Of a stretch of DNA of 64,000 nucleotides, positions 11,858 through 21,083 are shown piece by piece. Under the pieces are notes generated by a model. The model searched no databases. It was not told the DNA's origin and saw only the letters and a list, made by a program, of their open reading frames with translations. The stretch is taken from NCBI RefSeq assembly GCF_016031625.1, contig NZ_JACCHP010000004.1:1-64000 (forward strand), in the 5' to 3' direction. The translations under genes and the position numbers were made by a program. Origin of the DNA: Bradyrhizobium agreste. GTDB taxonomy: Bacteria; Pseudomonadota; Alphaproteobacteria; Rhizobiales; Xanthobacteraceae. Numbering within the stretch: position 1 is the first letter of the stretch; each line of letters begins with the position of its first letter.

Positions 11858-11862
11858 GCCGC

Positions 11863-12399
11863 ATGGCTCGGTTCGCGCTCGCGGGACTTGCGCTGCTAGC
11901 GCTTGCGGGCGCAGCTCGTGCCGAAGAGGACAACAGCGCCTTGCTGGTCGACCTCTTCACGAAGATCTGCGCGCCCAAGCCGGCGAGACCCAGCCAGGTC
12001 GAGCGCATCGCAGCAGGCCTCGGCTTTGTCAGTGACGGCGGCCCGATCACGGCCGAGATGGAACGTCGGGCAAACATCGACATTCTCTACATGGCGAAGC
12101 TGATCAGGCGGGGCGAGAGGCTCGGCAGCATGTCGGCTTATTTCGCAGGGCCTGACGATGGTCCGAGCGTGAGCTGCACGGTGTCGGCCGTCGGCGTCTC
12201 GGCCGATGCGCTGCCCGGGTTGATCGAAACGTCATTGAAGGCCCGCGAGCGGATCGACAAGCCCTCTAACGACGACAATCACCGTCTGGCGAGCTGGCGT
12301 GTCGGCGCCGGCAACGGCGATACGCTCGAAATGTCGGTGTGGCGAACGCCGCCGCAGCGGGCCTCGATCAACATCAATTATATCGCCACCAAGCGGTAA
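11863..12399 (+). CDS. exported hypothetical protein
   Basis: A 178-residue protein with a clean Sec signal peptide (MARFALAGLALLALAGAARA, cleavage expected before EEDN). The mature domain has two cysteines (about positions 34 and 99) that could form a disulfide, and ends in a beta-type stretch. I do not recognise a family. A GTG at 11854 that overlaps the stop of the upstream peptidase (GTGA) could add three residues; the ATG gives the better signal peptide. The overlap implies translation coupled to the peptidase. Confidence 0.65.
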   Translation: MARFALAGLALLALAGAARAEEDNSALLVDLFTKICAPKPARPSQVERIAAGLGFVSDGGPITAEMERRANIDILYMAKLIRRGERLGSMSAYFAGPDDGPSVSCTVSAVGVSADALPGLIETSLKARERIDKPSNDDNHRLASWRVGAGNGDTLEMSVWRTPPQRASININYIATKR

Positions 12400-12462
12400 G
12401 CGGGATCACCCGCGGCTTGTTCCGCGTTGCACAGAGGCCTGGCGCATCTACAATGCCAGTGC

Positions 12463-12545
12463 GTAGGATGGGTAGAGCGCAGCGAAACCCATCGTTCCTT
12501 GCAAAGACGAAGATGATGGGTTTCGCTTCGCTCTACCCATCCTAC
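12463..12545. repeat. palindromic intergenic repeat, GTAGGATGGGTAGAGC type, copy 2
   Basis: The same arms as the copy at 10557 (GTAGGATGGGTAGAGCGCAG at left; CTCTACCCATCCTAC at right) with a different, slightly longer centre. The two copies bracket the M20 peptidase and the exported protein. Confidence 0.85.
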
Positions 12546-12569
12546 AAGAAGAAAATATAGGGAGGCACC

Positions 12570-13655
12570 ATGCCGCGCATCGCAACGACCGAGACCGGAT
12601 TCTACCGGATCCCCCTCCCCATCACGCTGTCGGACTCCACGCATGGCGACATGACGGCGTTCGAGCTGATCACCTGCCGCATCCGCGATGCCGATGGCGC
12701 CGAGGGCGTCGGCTACACCTATACGGTCGGGCGCAATGGCGGGGCTGTGGCCGACATTCTCAAGCGCGAGATCCCGCCGCTGGTCGAAGGGCGCGAGGCC
12801 GACGATACCGAAGCCCTCTGGCATCAGGTCTGGTGGGGGCTGCATTATGGCGGCCGCGGCGGGCCGGCGGTGCTGGCGCTCTCGGCGCTCGACATCGCGC
12901 TGTGGGATTTGAAGGCGCGGCGCGCGAAACTGCCGCTGTATCGATTGTTGGGCGGCTTCGATGCACGGGTGCCTTGCTATGCCGGCGGCATCGACCTCGA
13001 TCTCTCCGTCGATGCGCTGCTCAAGCAGACCGACGGCAATCTCGCCAAAGGGTTTCGTGCCATCAAGATGAAGGTCGGCAGGCCCGACCTCAAGTCGGAT
13101 GTCGCGCGCATCTCCGCGATGCGGCAGCATCTCGGCGACGGCTTTCCGCTGATGGCGGATGCCAACATGAAATGGACGGTCGAGGAGGCGATCCGCGCCG
13201 CGCGCGCTTTCGTTCCTTACGACCTCACCTGGCTGGAGGAGCCGATCATTCCCGATGACGTCGCCGGCCATGTGCGCATCATGCAGGCCGGCGGCGTGCC
13301 GATCGCGGCGGGCGAGAATCTGCGCTCGCTGTGGGAGTTCAAGAACTACATCGTATCCGGCGCGGTGTCCTATCCCGAGCCCGACGTCACCAATTGCGGC
13401 GGCGTCAGCGCGTTCATGAAGATCGCGCGGCTGGCGGAGGCGTTCAACCTGCCGGTGACGAGCCATGGTGCGCACGACATCACCGTGCACCTGCTCGCGG
13501 CCTGCCCGAACCGCTCTTATCTGGAGGCGCATGGGTTCGGGCTCGACAAATACATCGAGCATCCGCTGGTGCTGAAGGACGGGCTGGCGCTGGCGCCTGA
13601 CCGGCCCGGGCATGGGATCGGGTTCGATTGGAAGGGGCTGGCGAAGCTGGCGTGA
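12570..13655 (+). CDS. mandelate racemase / muconate lactonizing (enolase superfamily) enzyme
   Basis: A 361-residue enolase-superfamily enzyme. The N-terminal capping domain runs to about residue 120. The barrel carries the KxK base motif (FRAIKMKVGRP), metal ligands Asp in LMADANMKW, Glu in TWLEEPI and Glu in IAAGENL, then Asp in YPEPDVTNCGG and His in SHGAHDITVHL. The KxK plus Asp/His dyad is the mandelate racemase type, so dehydration or epimerisation of an acid sugar or hydroxy acid is likely; the exact substrate is unknown. A strong ribosome binding site (GGGAGG) precedes the ATG. It sits between palindromic repeats. Confidence 0.85.
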   Translation: MPRIATTETGFYRIPLPITLSDSTHGDMTAFELITCRIRDADGAEGVGYTYTVGRNGGAVADILKREIPPLVEGREADDTEALWHQVWWGLHYGGRGGPAVLALSALDIALWDLKARRAKLPLYRLLGGFDARVPCYAGGIDLDLSVDALLKQTDGNLAKGFRAIKMKVGRPDLKSDVARISAMRQHLGDGFPLMADANMKWTVEEAIRAARAFVPYDLTWLEEPIIPDDVAGHVRIMQAGGVPIAAGENLRSLWEFKNYIVSGAVSYPEPDVTNCGGVSAFMKIARLAEAFNLPVTSHGAHDITVHLLAACPNRSYLEAHGFGLDKYIEHPLVLKDGLALAPDRPGHGIGFDWKGLAKLA

Positions 13656-13665
13656 TGCCGACGAC

Positions 13666-13773
13666 TGTCATTCCGGGGCGCGACGAAGTCGCGAGCCCGG
13701 AATCCATTGGGCGTCGGAGCGAGTTGGGCAATGGATTCCGGGTTCGCGCCAAGAGGCGCGCCCCGGAATGACA
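13666..13773. repeat. palindromic intergenic repeat, CATTCCGGGGCGCG type, copy 1
   Basis: Outer arms TGTCATTCCGGGGCGCG and CGCGCCCCGGAATGACA are reverse complements. Inner arms AATCCATTG and CAATGGATT also pair, so the whole element can fold into one long hairpin. The same family recurs at 51523 and 63829. It lies just after the enolase-superfamily gene. Confidence 0.85.
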
Positions 13774-13884
13774 GAAAGAGGAGCACGCTTTGCTTGCACG
13801 CGAGGCATTCCAAGGCGCGGGGTGCATGGCGCCGATAATCCTTTATGGTGACGGCAACCGACACCTTGCGAAAGATCCCCCGCC

Positions 13885-15033
13885 TTGTCCCCCGAACTGC
13901 ACCAGAAACTGACCGCGTGGCGCCGGCACCTACATGCGCATCCCGAACTGTCGCTGCAGGAGAAGGAGACCGCCGCCTTCGTGCAGGACAAGCTCACCGA
14001 GCTCGGCATTCCCTTCGAGGCCAATATCGGCGGGCACGGAATCGTCGCGACCTTGACGCGCGGTCATGCGCAAAGGCGGGTCGGCCTGCGCGCCGACATG
14101 GATGCGCTGCCGATCACCGAGGATACCGGCCTGCCCTACGCTTCGCAGAGATCGGGCGTGATGCATGCGTGCGGCCATGACGGCCATACCGCCTCGCTGC
14201 TGGGCGCCGCAGCGCTGCTCGCCACTGATGCCGATTGGAGCGGCACGGTCGATTTCATCTTCCAGCCGGCCGAGGAAGGTTTTGGCGGCTCGCGCGCGAT
14301 GGTCGCGGCCGGGCTGTTCGACCGTTTCCCGATGGAGCGGATATTCGGCTTCCACAACTGGCCGGGCCTTGCCGCCGGCACCATCGCCGTGCACGACGGC
14401 GTCGTGATGGCCTCCGGCGGGCGCATTACCATCACCATCGAGGGCCACGCCGGGCACGCCGGCATGCCGCATCTGACGCGCGATCCGGTGGTGGCGGCCG
14501 GGCACCTCATCGTCGCGCTGCAATCAATCGCCTCGCGCAGCATCGATCCGCTCGACACCGCCGTGCTGTCGCTGTGCACGATCGAAGGCGGCACCGCGCC
14601 GAACCAGATCGCCGGACGCGTCACCATCCGCGGCACGCTGCGCTACCATCGCGAGGCGGTCAAGGACATCATCCTCGACGGCATCGAGCGCACCTGCGCC
14701 GGAATCGCGACCAGCTTCGGCGTCAAGGTCACGCCCGAGATCGTCTGGGGCGTCGGCGTCGTGATCAACACGCCTGATGAGGCCGACCTCGCCCGCATCG
14801 CTGCGGAGAAGGTGCAGGCGCCGGTGCGGCGCGATCTCGCGCCCAGCATGGCCGGCGAGGATTTTGCCCATTATCTGCAGCAGCGGCCCGGCGCCTTCGT
14901 CTGGATCGGCAATGGCGAGTTGCGCGACGGCGCCGAGCTGCACGGCCCGCGCTACGATTTCAACGACGCGATCCTGCCCGTGGCCTCGCGCTGGATGGCC
15001 GAAGTCGCCAAGGCGGCGCTGGCGTCGAATTAG
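13885..15033 (+). CDS. M20 amidohydrolase (hippurate hydrolase / N-acyl amino acid hydrolase type)
   Basis: A 382-residue metal-dependent hydrolase. The motifs are those of the M20D amidohydrolases: WRRHLHAHPELSLQE at the N-terminus, MHACGHDGHTA with the metal Cys/His residues, FQPAEEGFGGSRAMV with the catalytic Glu pair, the GHAGHAGMPHL lid contact, and SMAGEDFAHYLQ near the C-terminus. It should remove acyl groups from N-acyl amino acids such as hippurate. The start is TTG at 13885; no ATG or GTG in frame gives a better N-terminus. It follows the repeat after the enolase-superfamily gene and may act in the same catabolism, which is inference. Confidence 0.85.
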   Translation: MSPELHQKLTAWRRHLHAHPELSLQEKETAAFVQDKLTELGIPFEANIGGHGIVATLTRGHAQRRVGLRADMDALPITEDTGLPYASQRSGVMHACGHDGHTASLLGAAALLATDADWSGTVDFIFQPAEEGFGGSRAMVAAGLFDRFPMERIFGFHNWPGLAAGTIAVHDGVVMASGGRITITIEGHAGHAGMPHLTRDPVVAAGHLIVALQSIASRSIDPLDTAVLSLCTIEGGTAPNQIAGRVTIRGTLRYHREAVKDIILDGIERTCAGIATSFGVKVTPEIVWGVGVVINTPDEADLARIAAEKVQAPVRRDLAPSMAGEDFAHYLQQRPGAFVWIGNGELRDGAELHGPRYDFNDAILPVASRWMAEVAKAALASN

Positions 15034-15034
15034 C

Positions 15035-15250
15035 TCAGGAGATTTCCGGCGGCAGCTTCCAATCCGGATGCGGCGCGAATGTCTCGTCCACGCGCTCGAC
15101 GTGATAGCCGGCAGGCAGAATGTGGCCGCCCTCCTCGTCCGCGACCGGGACATCGGTCACGAGCCCCTCGATCAAGGCGGCTTCCCACACTTCCTTCTCG
15201 GTCGGAAAGGGATTGCCGATCTGCTTGTTGCCTTCGAACAGCGCGTACAT
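15035..15250 (-). CDS. small hypothetical protein (71 aa)
   Basis: From the ATG at 15250 this is a soluble 71-residue acidic protein (MYALFEGNKQIGNPFPTEKE...) ending two bases from the stop of the convergent M20 amidohydrolase. It reads as a small alpha/beta domain, YALF...IG.PFPT..EVWEAALIEGLV. The frame is open to 15343, but that extension overlaps the start region of the DUF72 gene and lacks protein character. No family name known to me. Confidence 0.55.
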   Translation of the reverse strand: MYALFEGNKQIGNPFPTEKEVWEAALIEGLVTDVPVADEEGGHILPAGYHVERVDETFAPHPDWKLPPEIS

Positions 15251-15341
15251 CGGTTCCGGTCCTTGCGTTGATGCTGACGAGAAACGTATCGGCCGCACGG
15301 ACGTTCCCTCCGGCACACTGGCAACGGATGGCACCTGAGAC

Positions 15342-16064
15342 ATGGCGCGCGTTCTGATCGGAACTTCGGGCTGGCACTACGCCTCCTGGCGCGGCCCGTT
15401 CTTCCCCGAGGGCGTGACGCTGAAGCAGCAGCTTCGCTACTATGCCGGGCAGTTCGACACCACGGAGCTGAACGGCGTGTTCTACCGCACCCCGACGCCG
15501 GAGGCGGTGACGGGATGGCGGGAGCAGACCGGGCGCGACTTCGTGTTCGCCTGGAAGGCGTCCAAGTTCATCACGCACTGGAAGCGCCTGTCGGACCGCT
15601 CCGTCAACAGCCTCGAGCTGCTCGAGGACCGCATCTCCAGGCTCGGCGGCAAGGCCGGCCCGATCCTATTCCAGCTGCCGCCGCAATTCGAGGCGAACGC
15701 GGACCGGCTCGCCTCGTTCTTCAAGCTGCTGTCGCGGAAACGCCGCTACAGCTTCGAATTCCGCCATCCGAGCTGGTATCAGCCGCGCATCCTGCGGATG
15801 CTCTCCGAGGAGAACATCTCGCTGTGCCTGTCCGACCATCACGATGCGCCGGCGCCGTGGAAGCGCACGGCGGATTTCGTCTATGTGCGCGGACACGGGC
15901 CGGGCGGGCGCTATCACGGGCACTACACCAGGGCCACGCTGGCGCAATGGGCCAAGCGCATCAAGTCGTGGAAGCGGCAGGGCTGCGACGTCTACGTCTA
16001 TTTCGACAACGACCAGAAGAGCGCAGCTCCGGCCGATGCCAAGGCGTTGAAGCAGCTGCTGTGA
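15342..16064 (+). CDS. DUF72-family protein
   Basis: A 240-residue soluble protein with the full DUF72 pattern: IGTSGWHYASWRGPFFP at the N-terminus, LRYYAGQFDTTELNGVFYRTP, FVFAWKASKFITH, GPILFQLPPQF, FEFRHPSWY, and DVYVYFDNDQKSAAPADA near the end. DUF72 (YecE-like) proteins have a TIM-barrel fold and no established reaction. The gene is monocistronic and diverges from the small minus-strand gene upstream. Confidence 0.9.
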   Translation: MARVLIGTSGWHYASWRGPFFPEGVTLKQQLRYYAGQFDTTELNGVFYRTPTPEAVTGWREQTGRDFVFAWKASKFITHWKRLSDRSVNSLELLEDRISRLGGKAGPILFQLPPQFEANADRLASFFKLLSRKRRYSFEFRHPSWYQPRILRMLSEENISLCLSDHHDAPAPWKRTADFVYVRGHGPGGRYHGHYTRATLAQWAKRIKSWKRQGCDVYVYFDNDQKSAAPADAKALKQLL

Positions 16065-16249
16065 GGCTGGATGATGCCGCCCCGCCGAAGCGCTGCGACG
16101 AAGCGTCCGAGCCGCGGCCCGAGACTTGAAGCCGTCTTCGCCAATCCTAGATTCCAGGCACTGCCGGGCCATGTGCCCGGCGAAACGAAACTCATGCAGA
16201 GGATCGAGCAGCCCGCGCGCTACGCGGGCACGTATCTGAGGGACGTCAC

Positions 16250-16528
16250 ATGAGAAAGCTTGCTCTTGCAATCGCCGCGGTAGCAACGCTCCTCATCGGA
16301 ACGGTTGCGCCGGCTTCGGCCCATTGGCGGGGCCATCATCACTGGGGCGGTCCGAGCATCGGTCCGGCCGTCGCGCTCGGCCTGTTCACCGGAGCACTCG
16401 CCGCCGCGGCTGCACCTCCGGTCTATTATGAGCCGGTCTATGGTCCGCCGGGATATTATTACGGGCCCCGATATTATCGGACGGTCCGGTATTATCCGGC
16501 GGCGTACCCGTACTGGTATCCCTGGTGA
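16250..16528 (+). CDS. small exported Tyr/Pro/Gly-rich protein
   Basis: A 92-residue product with a Sec signal peptide (MRKLALAIAAVATLLIGTVA...ASA), a His-rich start of the mature chain (HWRGHHHWGG), a hydrophobic glycine/alanine segment, and a C-terminus dominated by Tyr and Pro (YYEPVYGPPGYYYGPRYY). Proteins of this type are common in rhizobia and are probably cell-envelope components. A ribosome binding site (GAGGGAC) precedes the ATG and a clear hairpin terminator follows. Confidence 0.65.
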   Translation: MRKLALAIAAVATLLIGTVAPASAHWRGHHHWGGPSIGPAVALGLFTGALAAAAAPPVYYEPVYGPPGYYYGPRYYRTVRYYPAAYPYWYPW

Positions 16529-16536
16529 GCTCAGCT

Positions 16537-16561
16537 AAGGCCCGGCCTGCAACCGGGCCTT
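16537..16561 (+). terminator. hairpin terminator after the Tyr-rich protein gene
   Basis: Nine-base arms AAGGCCCGG and CCGGGCCTT with a seven-base loop, beginning 8 bases after the stop codon. There is only a short T stretch after the stem. Confidence 0.65.
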
Positions 16562-16708
16562 ATCGCTGCCCGGCACGGCTGGAACCGAGGGCAGCAGGAG
16601 ACGTTTTGCCCGTAAGATGCAGGTCCGGACGCGCACCGGGCCCGAGCGCGCCAAGATGCGCCTCGACGTTAGCCCGGCCCGCCTGACACGATCGGATCTG
16701 GTCTTCGC

Positions 16709-18550
16709 ATGAACAAGAACGCCCGTTTCAATGTCGGATATGCCATCGCTGCGATCTTCGCGGTCTTCCTGATCCAGTATCTGATCTCGGCCGCGCACCA
16801 GATCGCCGTGATCCCCTACAGCGAATATCAGCAATTGCTGCGCCAAGGAAAAGTCGAAACGGTCGGCATCTCCGACCGCACCTTGCAGGGCACGCTGAAG
16901 GAAGCGCTGCCCGGCGGCCAGAAGCAATTCGTCACCACGCGTGTCGACCAGGACGTCGCGCAGGAGCTCGAGAAGTACAACGTCCGCTTCACCGGGCAGA
17001 TCGAGAGCACGTTTCTGCGCGACCTGTTGTCGTGGGTCATGCCGGTGCTGCTGTTCTTGGGCGTCTGGTGGTACATCGGCCGCCGCATGGCCGAAGGCGG
17101 CGGAATCGGCGGCGGGCTGATGGCGATCGGCAAGAGCAAGGCTAAGATCTACGTCGAATCCGACACCGGCGTCACTTTTGCCGACGTCGCCGGTGTGGAC
17201 GAGGCCAAGGACGAGCTGCGCGAGGTCGTCGATTTCCTCAAGAATCCGACCGATTACGGCCGCCTCGGCGGCCGCATGCCGAAAGGCGTGCTGCTGGTGG
17301 GGCCGCCGGGCACCGGCAAGACCTTGCTGGCCAAGGCCGTGGCCGGCGAGGCGAAAGTGCCGTTCTTCTCGATCTCCGGCTCGGAGTTCGTCGAGATGTT
17401 CGTCGGCGTCGGCGCGGCGCGGGTGCGGGACCTGTTCAAGCAGGCGCCCGAAAAGGCGCCGGCCATCATCTTCATCGACGAGCTCGATGCGCTCGGCCGG
17501 GCCCGCGGCATCGGCCCGTTCGCCGGCGGCCATGACGAAAAGGAGCAGACCCTCAACCAGCTGCTCGTCGAGCTCGACGGCTTCGATTCGCGCTCGGGGC
17601 TCGTCATCCTCGCCGCCACCAACCGGCCCGAGATCCTCGATCCTGCCCTGCTCCGGGCCGGCCGCTTCGACCGTCAGGTGCTGGTCGACCGGCCCGACAA
17701 GAAGGGCCGCATCGAAATCCTCAAGGTGCACATGAAGAAGGTGCGCCTCGCCGAGAACGTCGACGCAGACGCGGTTGCCGCGCTCACCCCTGGTTTCACC
17801 GGGGCGGATCTCGCCAACCTCGTCAACGAAGCCGCGCTGCTGGCAACGCGCCGCGGCGCCGAGGCGGTGACCATGCGGGATTTCAACAATGCCGTCGAGC
17901 GCATGGTCGCAGGGCTGGAGAAGCGCAACCGCCTGCTCAATCCCAGGGAACGCGAGATCGTCGCCTATCACGAGATGGGGCACGCCCTCGTCGCGCTCTC
18001 ACTGCCGGGGACCGATCCCGTGCACAAGGTCTCGATCATCCCGCGCGGCGTCGGTGCGCTCGGCTACACCATCCAGCGGCCGATCGAGGACCGCTTCCTG
18101 ATGACCAAGGAGGAACTGGAGAACAAGATGGCGGTGCTGCTCGGCGGCCGCGCCGCGGAGCTCATCGTATTCGGGCACTTGTCGACAGGTGCGGCGGACG
18201 ATCTGCGCCGCGTCACCGACATCGCCCGCAGCATGGTCACTCGCTACGGCATGTCGGAGCGGCTGGGCAGCATCGCCTATGAACGCGATCCCGGCAACTT
18301 CCTTGCCGGCGCCGACCGCGCCTATGCGACGCGCGAGCGCGACTATGCCGAAGAGACCGCCGCCGCGGTCGACCACGAGGTGAAAGCCATCGTCGACCAG
18401 GTCTTCCAGCGCACCCAGGGCATCCTGACCACCCGACGCCCGATCCTTGACCGCGCCGCAAAGAAGCTGCTCGAGAAGGAGACGCTCGAGCAGAGCGACA
18501 TCGATGCGTTGATCCGGGAAATGCCCAAGGAAGGACTACGGGCGATCTAG
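16709..18550 (+). CDS. ftsH: ATP-dependent zinc metalloprotease FtsH (paralogue)
   Basis: A 613-residue inner-membrane AAA protease. It has an N-terminal transmembrane helix (about 9-27), a periplasmic loop, a second helix (about 109-126), the AAA module with Walker A GPPGTGKT (198-205), Walker [12 protein letters not shown] and SRH region ([20 protein letters not shown]), then the zinc site HEMGH (421-425) with the third ligand region [11 protein letters not shown]. All key residues are intact. Its adjacency to RpoH rather than to tilS/glmM argues that it is a second FtsH copy; the housekeeping copy should be elsewhere. FtsH degrades RpoH in E. coli, which makes the neighbour interesting. 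Confidence 0.9.
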   Translation: MNKNARFNVGYAIAAIFAVFLIQYLISAAHQIAVIPYSEYQQLLRQGKVETVGISDRTLQGTLKEALPGGQKQFVTTRVDQDVAQELEKYNVRFTGQIESTFLRDLLSWVMPVLLFLGVWWYIGRRMAEGGGIGGGLMAIGKSKAKIYVESDTGVTFADVAGVDEAKDELREVVDFLKNPTDYGRLGGRMPKGVLLVGPPGTGKTLLAKAVAGEAKVPFFSISGSEFVEMFVGVGAARVRDLFKQAPEKAPAIIFIDELDALGRARGIGPFAGGHDEKEQTLNQLLVELDGFDSRSGLVILAATNRPEILDPALLRAGRFDRQVLVDRPDKKGRIEILKVHMKKVRLAENVDADAVAALTPGFTGADLANLVNEAALLATRRGAEAVTMRDFNNAVERMVAGLEKRNRLLNPREREIVAYHEMGHALVALSLPGTDPVHKVSIIPRGVGALGYTIQRPIEDRFLMTKEELENKMAVLLGGRAAELIVFGHLSTGAADDLRRVTDIARSMVTRYGMSERLGSIAYERDPGNFLAGADRAYATRERDYAEETAAAVDHEVKAIVDQVFQRTQGILTTRRPILDRAAKKLLEKETLEQSDIDALIREMPKEGLRAI

Positions 18551-18562
18551 GGCTCGGTCCCC

Positions 18563-18787
18563 TCACGCGCGCTTGCGCCCGATCTCGGCGGGAAGTTCGA
18601 TCATCTTCCTGTCGAGCGGCGAACGGTTCGAGATGAGCGGCGCGCCTTCGTGCTTCGGCGCCTCGATCAAGGCGCCGGAATCGGTCTTTCTGGCGTGCCA
18701 TTCGATCAAGAGCTGGCCGGCCACCAACATCAATCCGGCGCAAAACAGCGCGAGAGCCGCGCTGACGAGATCGCGATAGTCGTCCAT
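18563..18787 (-). CDS. small single-helix membrane protein
   Basis: From the ATG at 18787 the product is 74 residues: MDDYRDLVS, one hydrophobic helix (AALALFCAGLMLVAGQLLI), then a polar basic tail ending RKRA. It is convergent with ftsH, 12 bases from its stop. The ribosome binding site (GTGGG) is weak. An upstream ATG at 18817 would add ten residues. No family recognised. Confidence 0.5.
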   Translation of the reverse strand: MDDYRDLVSAALALFCAGLMLVAGQLLIEWHARKTDSGALIEAPKHEGAPLISNRSPLDRKMIELPAEIGRKRA

Positions 18788-19043
18788 CCCACGAACCAAA
18801 CACGGATGCAGCCTCATCGGCGTGCGTGGACCAGATTGGAATGAAGGCTTCGCGTTTCAAGAGCCTGTCTGCAGCGGAGAAGGAATCCGGCCATCGCCGA
18901 TTTCAGTCACGTCACGCTGGAACATTCGGGCCGTTTCCAAATTCTAGTGGCGCCCACCGGCCTGAGGCGCCTGGGTGCCATGATCGGGCTCGGCGGATCA
19001 GGTTCGCGGTGGTCAACCATCTTGCTCTATCGAGGATTTGGAC

Positions 19044-19949
19044 ATGAAACCTGGCACGATGTTGCTTGCCTCATGGCTTCCTGCGCTTCACTCCGAAGCC
19101 GGACTATCCCGCTATCTCAAGGAGATCCATCGGTTTCCGCTGCTCGAGGCATCGGAGGAAGCCGAATATGCTAGGCGATTGCGGGATTGCGGCGATCGGG
19201 AGGCCGCCTATCGGCTGGTGACGAGCCATTTGCGGCTCGCGGCCAAGATCGCCCTCCGCTATCGCCGCTATGGCCTGGCCATCGCCGACCTCATCTCGGA
19301 AGCCAATGTCGGGCTGATGCTGGCGGTGAAGCGGTTCGATCCCGAGAAAGGCTTTCGACTAGCGACCTATGCCTCCTGGTGGATGAAGGCATCGGTCCAG
19401 GAATACATCCTGCGATCATGGTCGCTGGTCAAGCTGGGTACCACGGCTGCGCAGAAGAAGCTGTTCTTCAACCTGCGCAAGCTGAAGAACAGGCTTGGCG
19501 TAGCGGAGGACAGCGATCTTCGGACGGATCAGCTGACCTATATCGCGAGCCATCTCGACGTGAGAGAAGCCGATGTGGTCGAGATGAACGGCCGGCTGCG
19601 CGGCGACATCTCACTCAACGTGCCGCTCAGCGTCGAGACGGAAGGCGACGAATGGCAGGACCGGCTGGTGGACCCCTCGCCCGATCCAGAGAGTCTGCTG
19701 CTGGAAGCCGCCGATCGTAAACGCACCAAAGCTGCCCTCGCGGATGCACTCGCGGCGCTGTCACCGCGGGAGCGCAGCATCGTGGAAGCGCGATATCTCG
19801 ACGAGCCGCACCAGACGCTGGACGCGCTCGCCGTCAAGTTCGGCATCTCGCGCGAGCGCGTCCGGCAGATCGAGCAGCGCGCGCTGCAGCGCCTCAAGGC
19901 AAAAATGTTCGCGCGTCTCGATGATGCCCACCTCGCGACGTTACATTAG
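19044..19949 (+). CDS. rpoH: RNA polymerase sigma factor RpoH (heat-shock sigma-32 family)
   Basis: A 301-residue sigma-70 family protein. Region 1.2/2 runs from LSRYLKEIHRFPLL to FRLATYASWWMKASVQEYIL (core binding and -10 recognition). The RpoH box QKKLFFNLR is intact at 137-145, which identifies the heat-shock sigma subfamily. Region 4 carries the HTH LDALAVKFGISRERVRQIE. Rhizobia usually have two or three rpoH genes; this one is next to an ftsH paralogue. The ATG at 19044 is preceded by GAGG; a TTG two codons upstream is less likely. The groES promoter at 29.6 kb in this window matches RpoH specificity. Confidence 0.92.
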   Translation: MKPGTMLLASWLPALHSEAGLSRYLKEIHRFPLLEASEEAEYARRLRDCGDREAAYRLVTSHLRLAAKIALRYRRYGLAIADLISEANVGLMLAVKRFDPEKGFRLATYASWWMKASVQEYILRSWSLVKLGTTAAQKKLFFNLRKLKNRLGVAEDSDLRTDQLTYIASHLDVREADVVEMNGRLRGDISLNVPLSVETEGDEWQDRLVDPSPDPESLLLEAADRKRTKAALADALAALSPRERSIVEARYLDEPHQTLDALAVKFGISRERVRQIEQRALQRLKAKMFARLDDAHLATLH

Positions 19950-19967
19950 GCAAGCGGGAAGAAGAAC

Positions 19968-19991
19968 GCTGATCGGCCAAGGCCGATCAGC
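19968..19991. terminator. bidirectional hairpin between rpoH and the convergent small gene
   Basis: Perfect 11-base arms GCTGATCGGCC and GGCCGATCAGC with a two-base AA spacer. It starts 19 bases after the rpoH stop and overlaps the TGA of the minus-strand gene, so it can serve both. Confidence 0.6.
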
Positions 19992-20226
19992 ATCCCCTGC
20001 AGGTGTCCGGGATGAGACGTTCGGGCGAAAACTCCCGGCTCCTGCGCTCAGCGGGGCCGGATTTCTCGGCATTGCTGCGAGGCGCTCCAACTGAGCTGGT
20101 CGCAAGCTGCCGGGCGGGCTCGGCCGAGCTCCGCACCTCGCCGCGAGGCGTGTCGGCCTCTTTGGCCTGGAGCACATTGACCATTCCCAACAGCGCGGCG
20201 GCAACGATGACGCCTCTCATGTCCAT
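19987..20226 (-). CDS. small exported hypothetical protein (79 aa)
   Basis: Several ATGs are stacked at 20220-20232. The SD GGGAAAGG is best spaced (6 bases) from the one at 20226. The product starts MDMRGVIVAAALLGMVNVLQAKEA, a short signal-peptide-like helix. A polar Arg/Ser/Glu-rich mature chain follows, ending DTCRGC with the only two cysteines. No domain recognised. Confidence 0.5.
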   Translation of the reverse strand: MDMRGVIVAAALLGMVNVLQAKEADTPRGEVRSSAEPARQLATSSVGAPRSNAEKSGPAERRSREFSPERLIPDTCRGC

Positions 20227-20399
20227 CATCATCCTTTCCCGTAAGCAAACGAGCGGCTGTGAAGCCACGCTCTGCAACCGAAGAAATATCTAGATGAAGG
20301 TCGTGCTGTTTCAACGGTGAACGCTGCGGCATGTCCGCTCCGCTCCCGGAGAGCAGATGCGTGCCGCTCAAGATGCAAGCGGCCAGCGAGCGGCCACGT

Positions 20400-21083
20400 C
20401 TATTTCGCAGTCTCCCTCCTGCTTTCCGCAGGAGACTGGCCGGCGCGTGAAAGGCCCAGGACCATGTCCGAGAACCGTTCGCCCTGCACCAGCACGTGAT
20501 CGTGAAGACGCGTTGCAGCCAATTGCTCGTCGCCGGCGCGGATCGCTTGGAGGATGCCGGCATGCTCCTGCAGCGATTGCAGCAGCCGGTTGCGCGCCCG
20601 CAGCTGGATGCGGCGATAAGCGCTCAAGCGCTTGTGCAAGGCGAAGGCCTGATCGGCCAGGAAGCTGTTGCGGCTGGCGCGGTAGATCGCTTCATGGAAG
20701 TTGCGGTTGTCGGCGTAATACTGCTCACTGTCGCCGTTTCGCGCGGCCGTCTCGCAGGCCCGATGCGCAGCTTCCATCGCCGCATCATTGTCCGGCGTCA
20801 GCCGCCGCGCGGCCAGGCGCCCGCAGGCGCTTTCGATCTCCGCCATGGTCTCGAACATCTCGAACAGCCGGGTCGGTGACGGGACGCTGACGATGGCGCC
20901 GCGCCGCGGGCGGACATCGATGAAGCCTTCGGCCCCGAGCTGCAGCAGCGCCTCGCGGATGGGCGTCCGCGACACCCCGAATCGCTCCGCCAGCGAGGCT
21001 TCGTCCAAGCGATCGCCGGGCTGAAATTCCCCTGCAATCACAGCGTCTTCGATCGACTGCTTCAGTCTGAAGGCCTGGCTCAT
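20400..21083 (-). CDS. GntR-family (FadR/FCD) regulator of malonate genes
   Basis: From the ATG at 21083 the protein is 227 residues. The winged-helix HTH is at the N-terminus (LDEASLAERFGVSRTPIREALLQL), followed by a helical FCD effector domain with conserved metal or ligand residues (NRNFHEAIYRAS, then EHAGILQAIRAGD and RLHDHVL). It diverges from the matPQMAB operon. In Sinorhizobium meliloti the equivalent GntR protein, GtrA, controls the malonate TRAP operon, so the same role is inferred. In-frame ATGs at 21131 and 21110 would add up to 16 residues, but would place the start inside the likely operator region. Confidence 0.8.
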   Translation of the reverse strand: MSQAFRLKQSIEDAVIAGEFQPGDRLDEASLAERFGVSRTPIREALLQLGAEGFIDVRPRRGAIVSVPSPTRLFEMFETMAEIESACGRLAARRLTPDNDAAMEAAHRACETAARNGDSEQYYADNRNFHEAIYRASRNSFLADQAFALHKRLSAYRRIQLRARNRLLQSLQEHAGILQAIRAGDEQLAATRLHDHVLVQGERFSDMVLGLSRAGQSPAESRRETAK

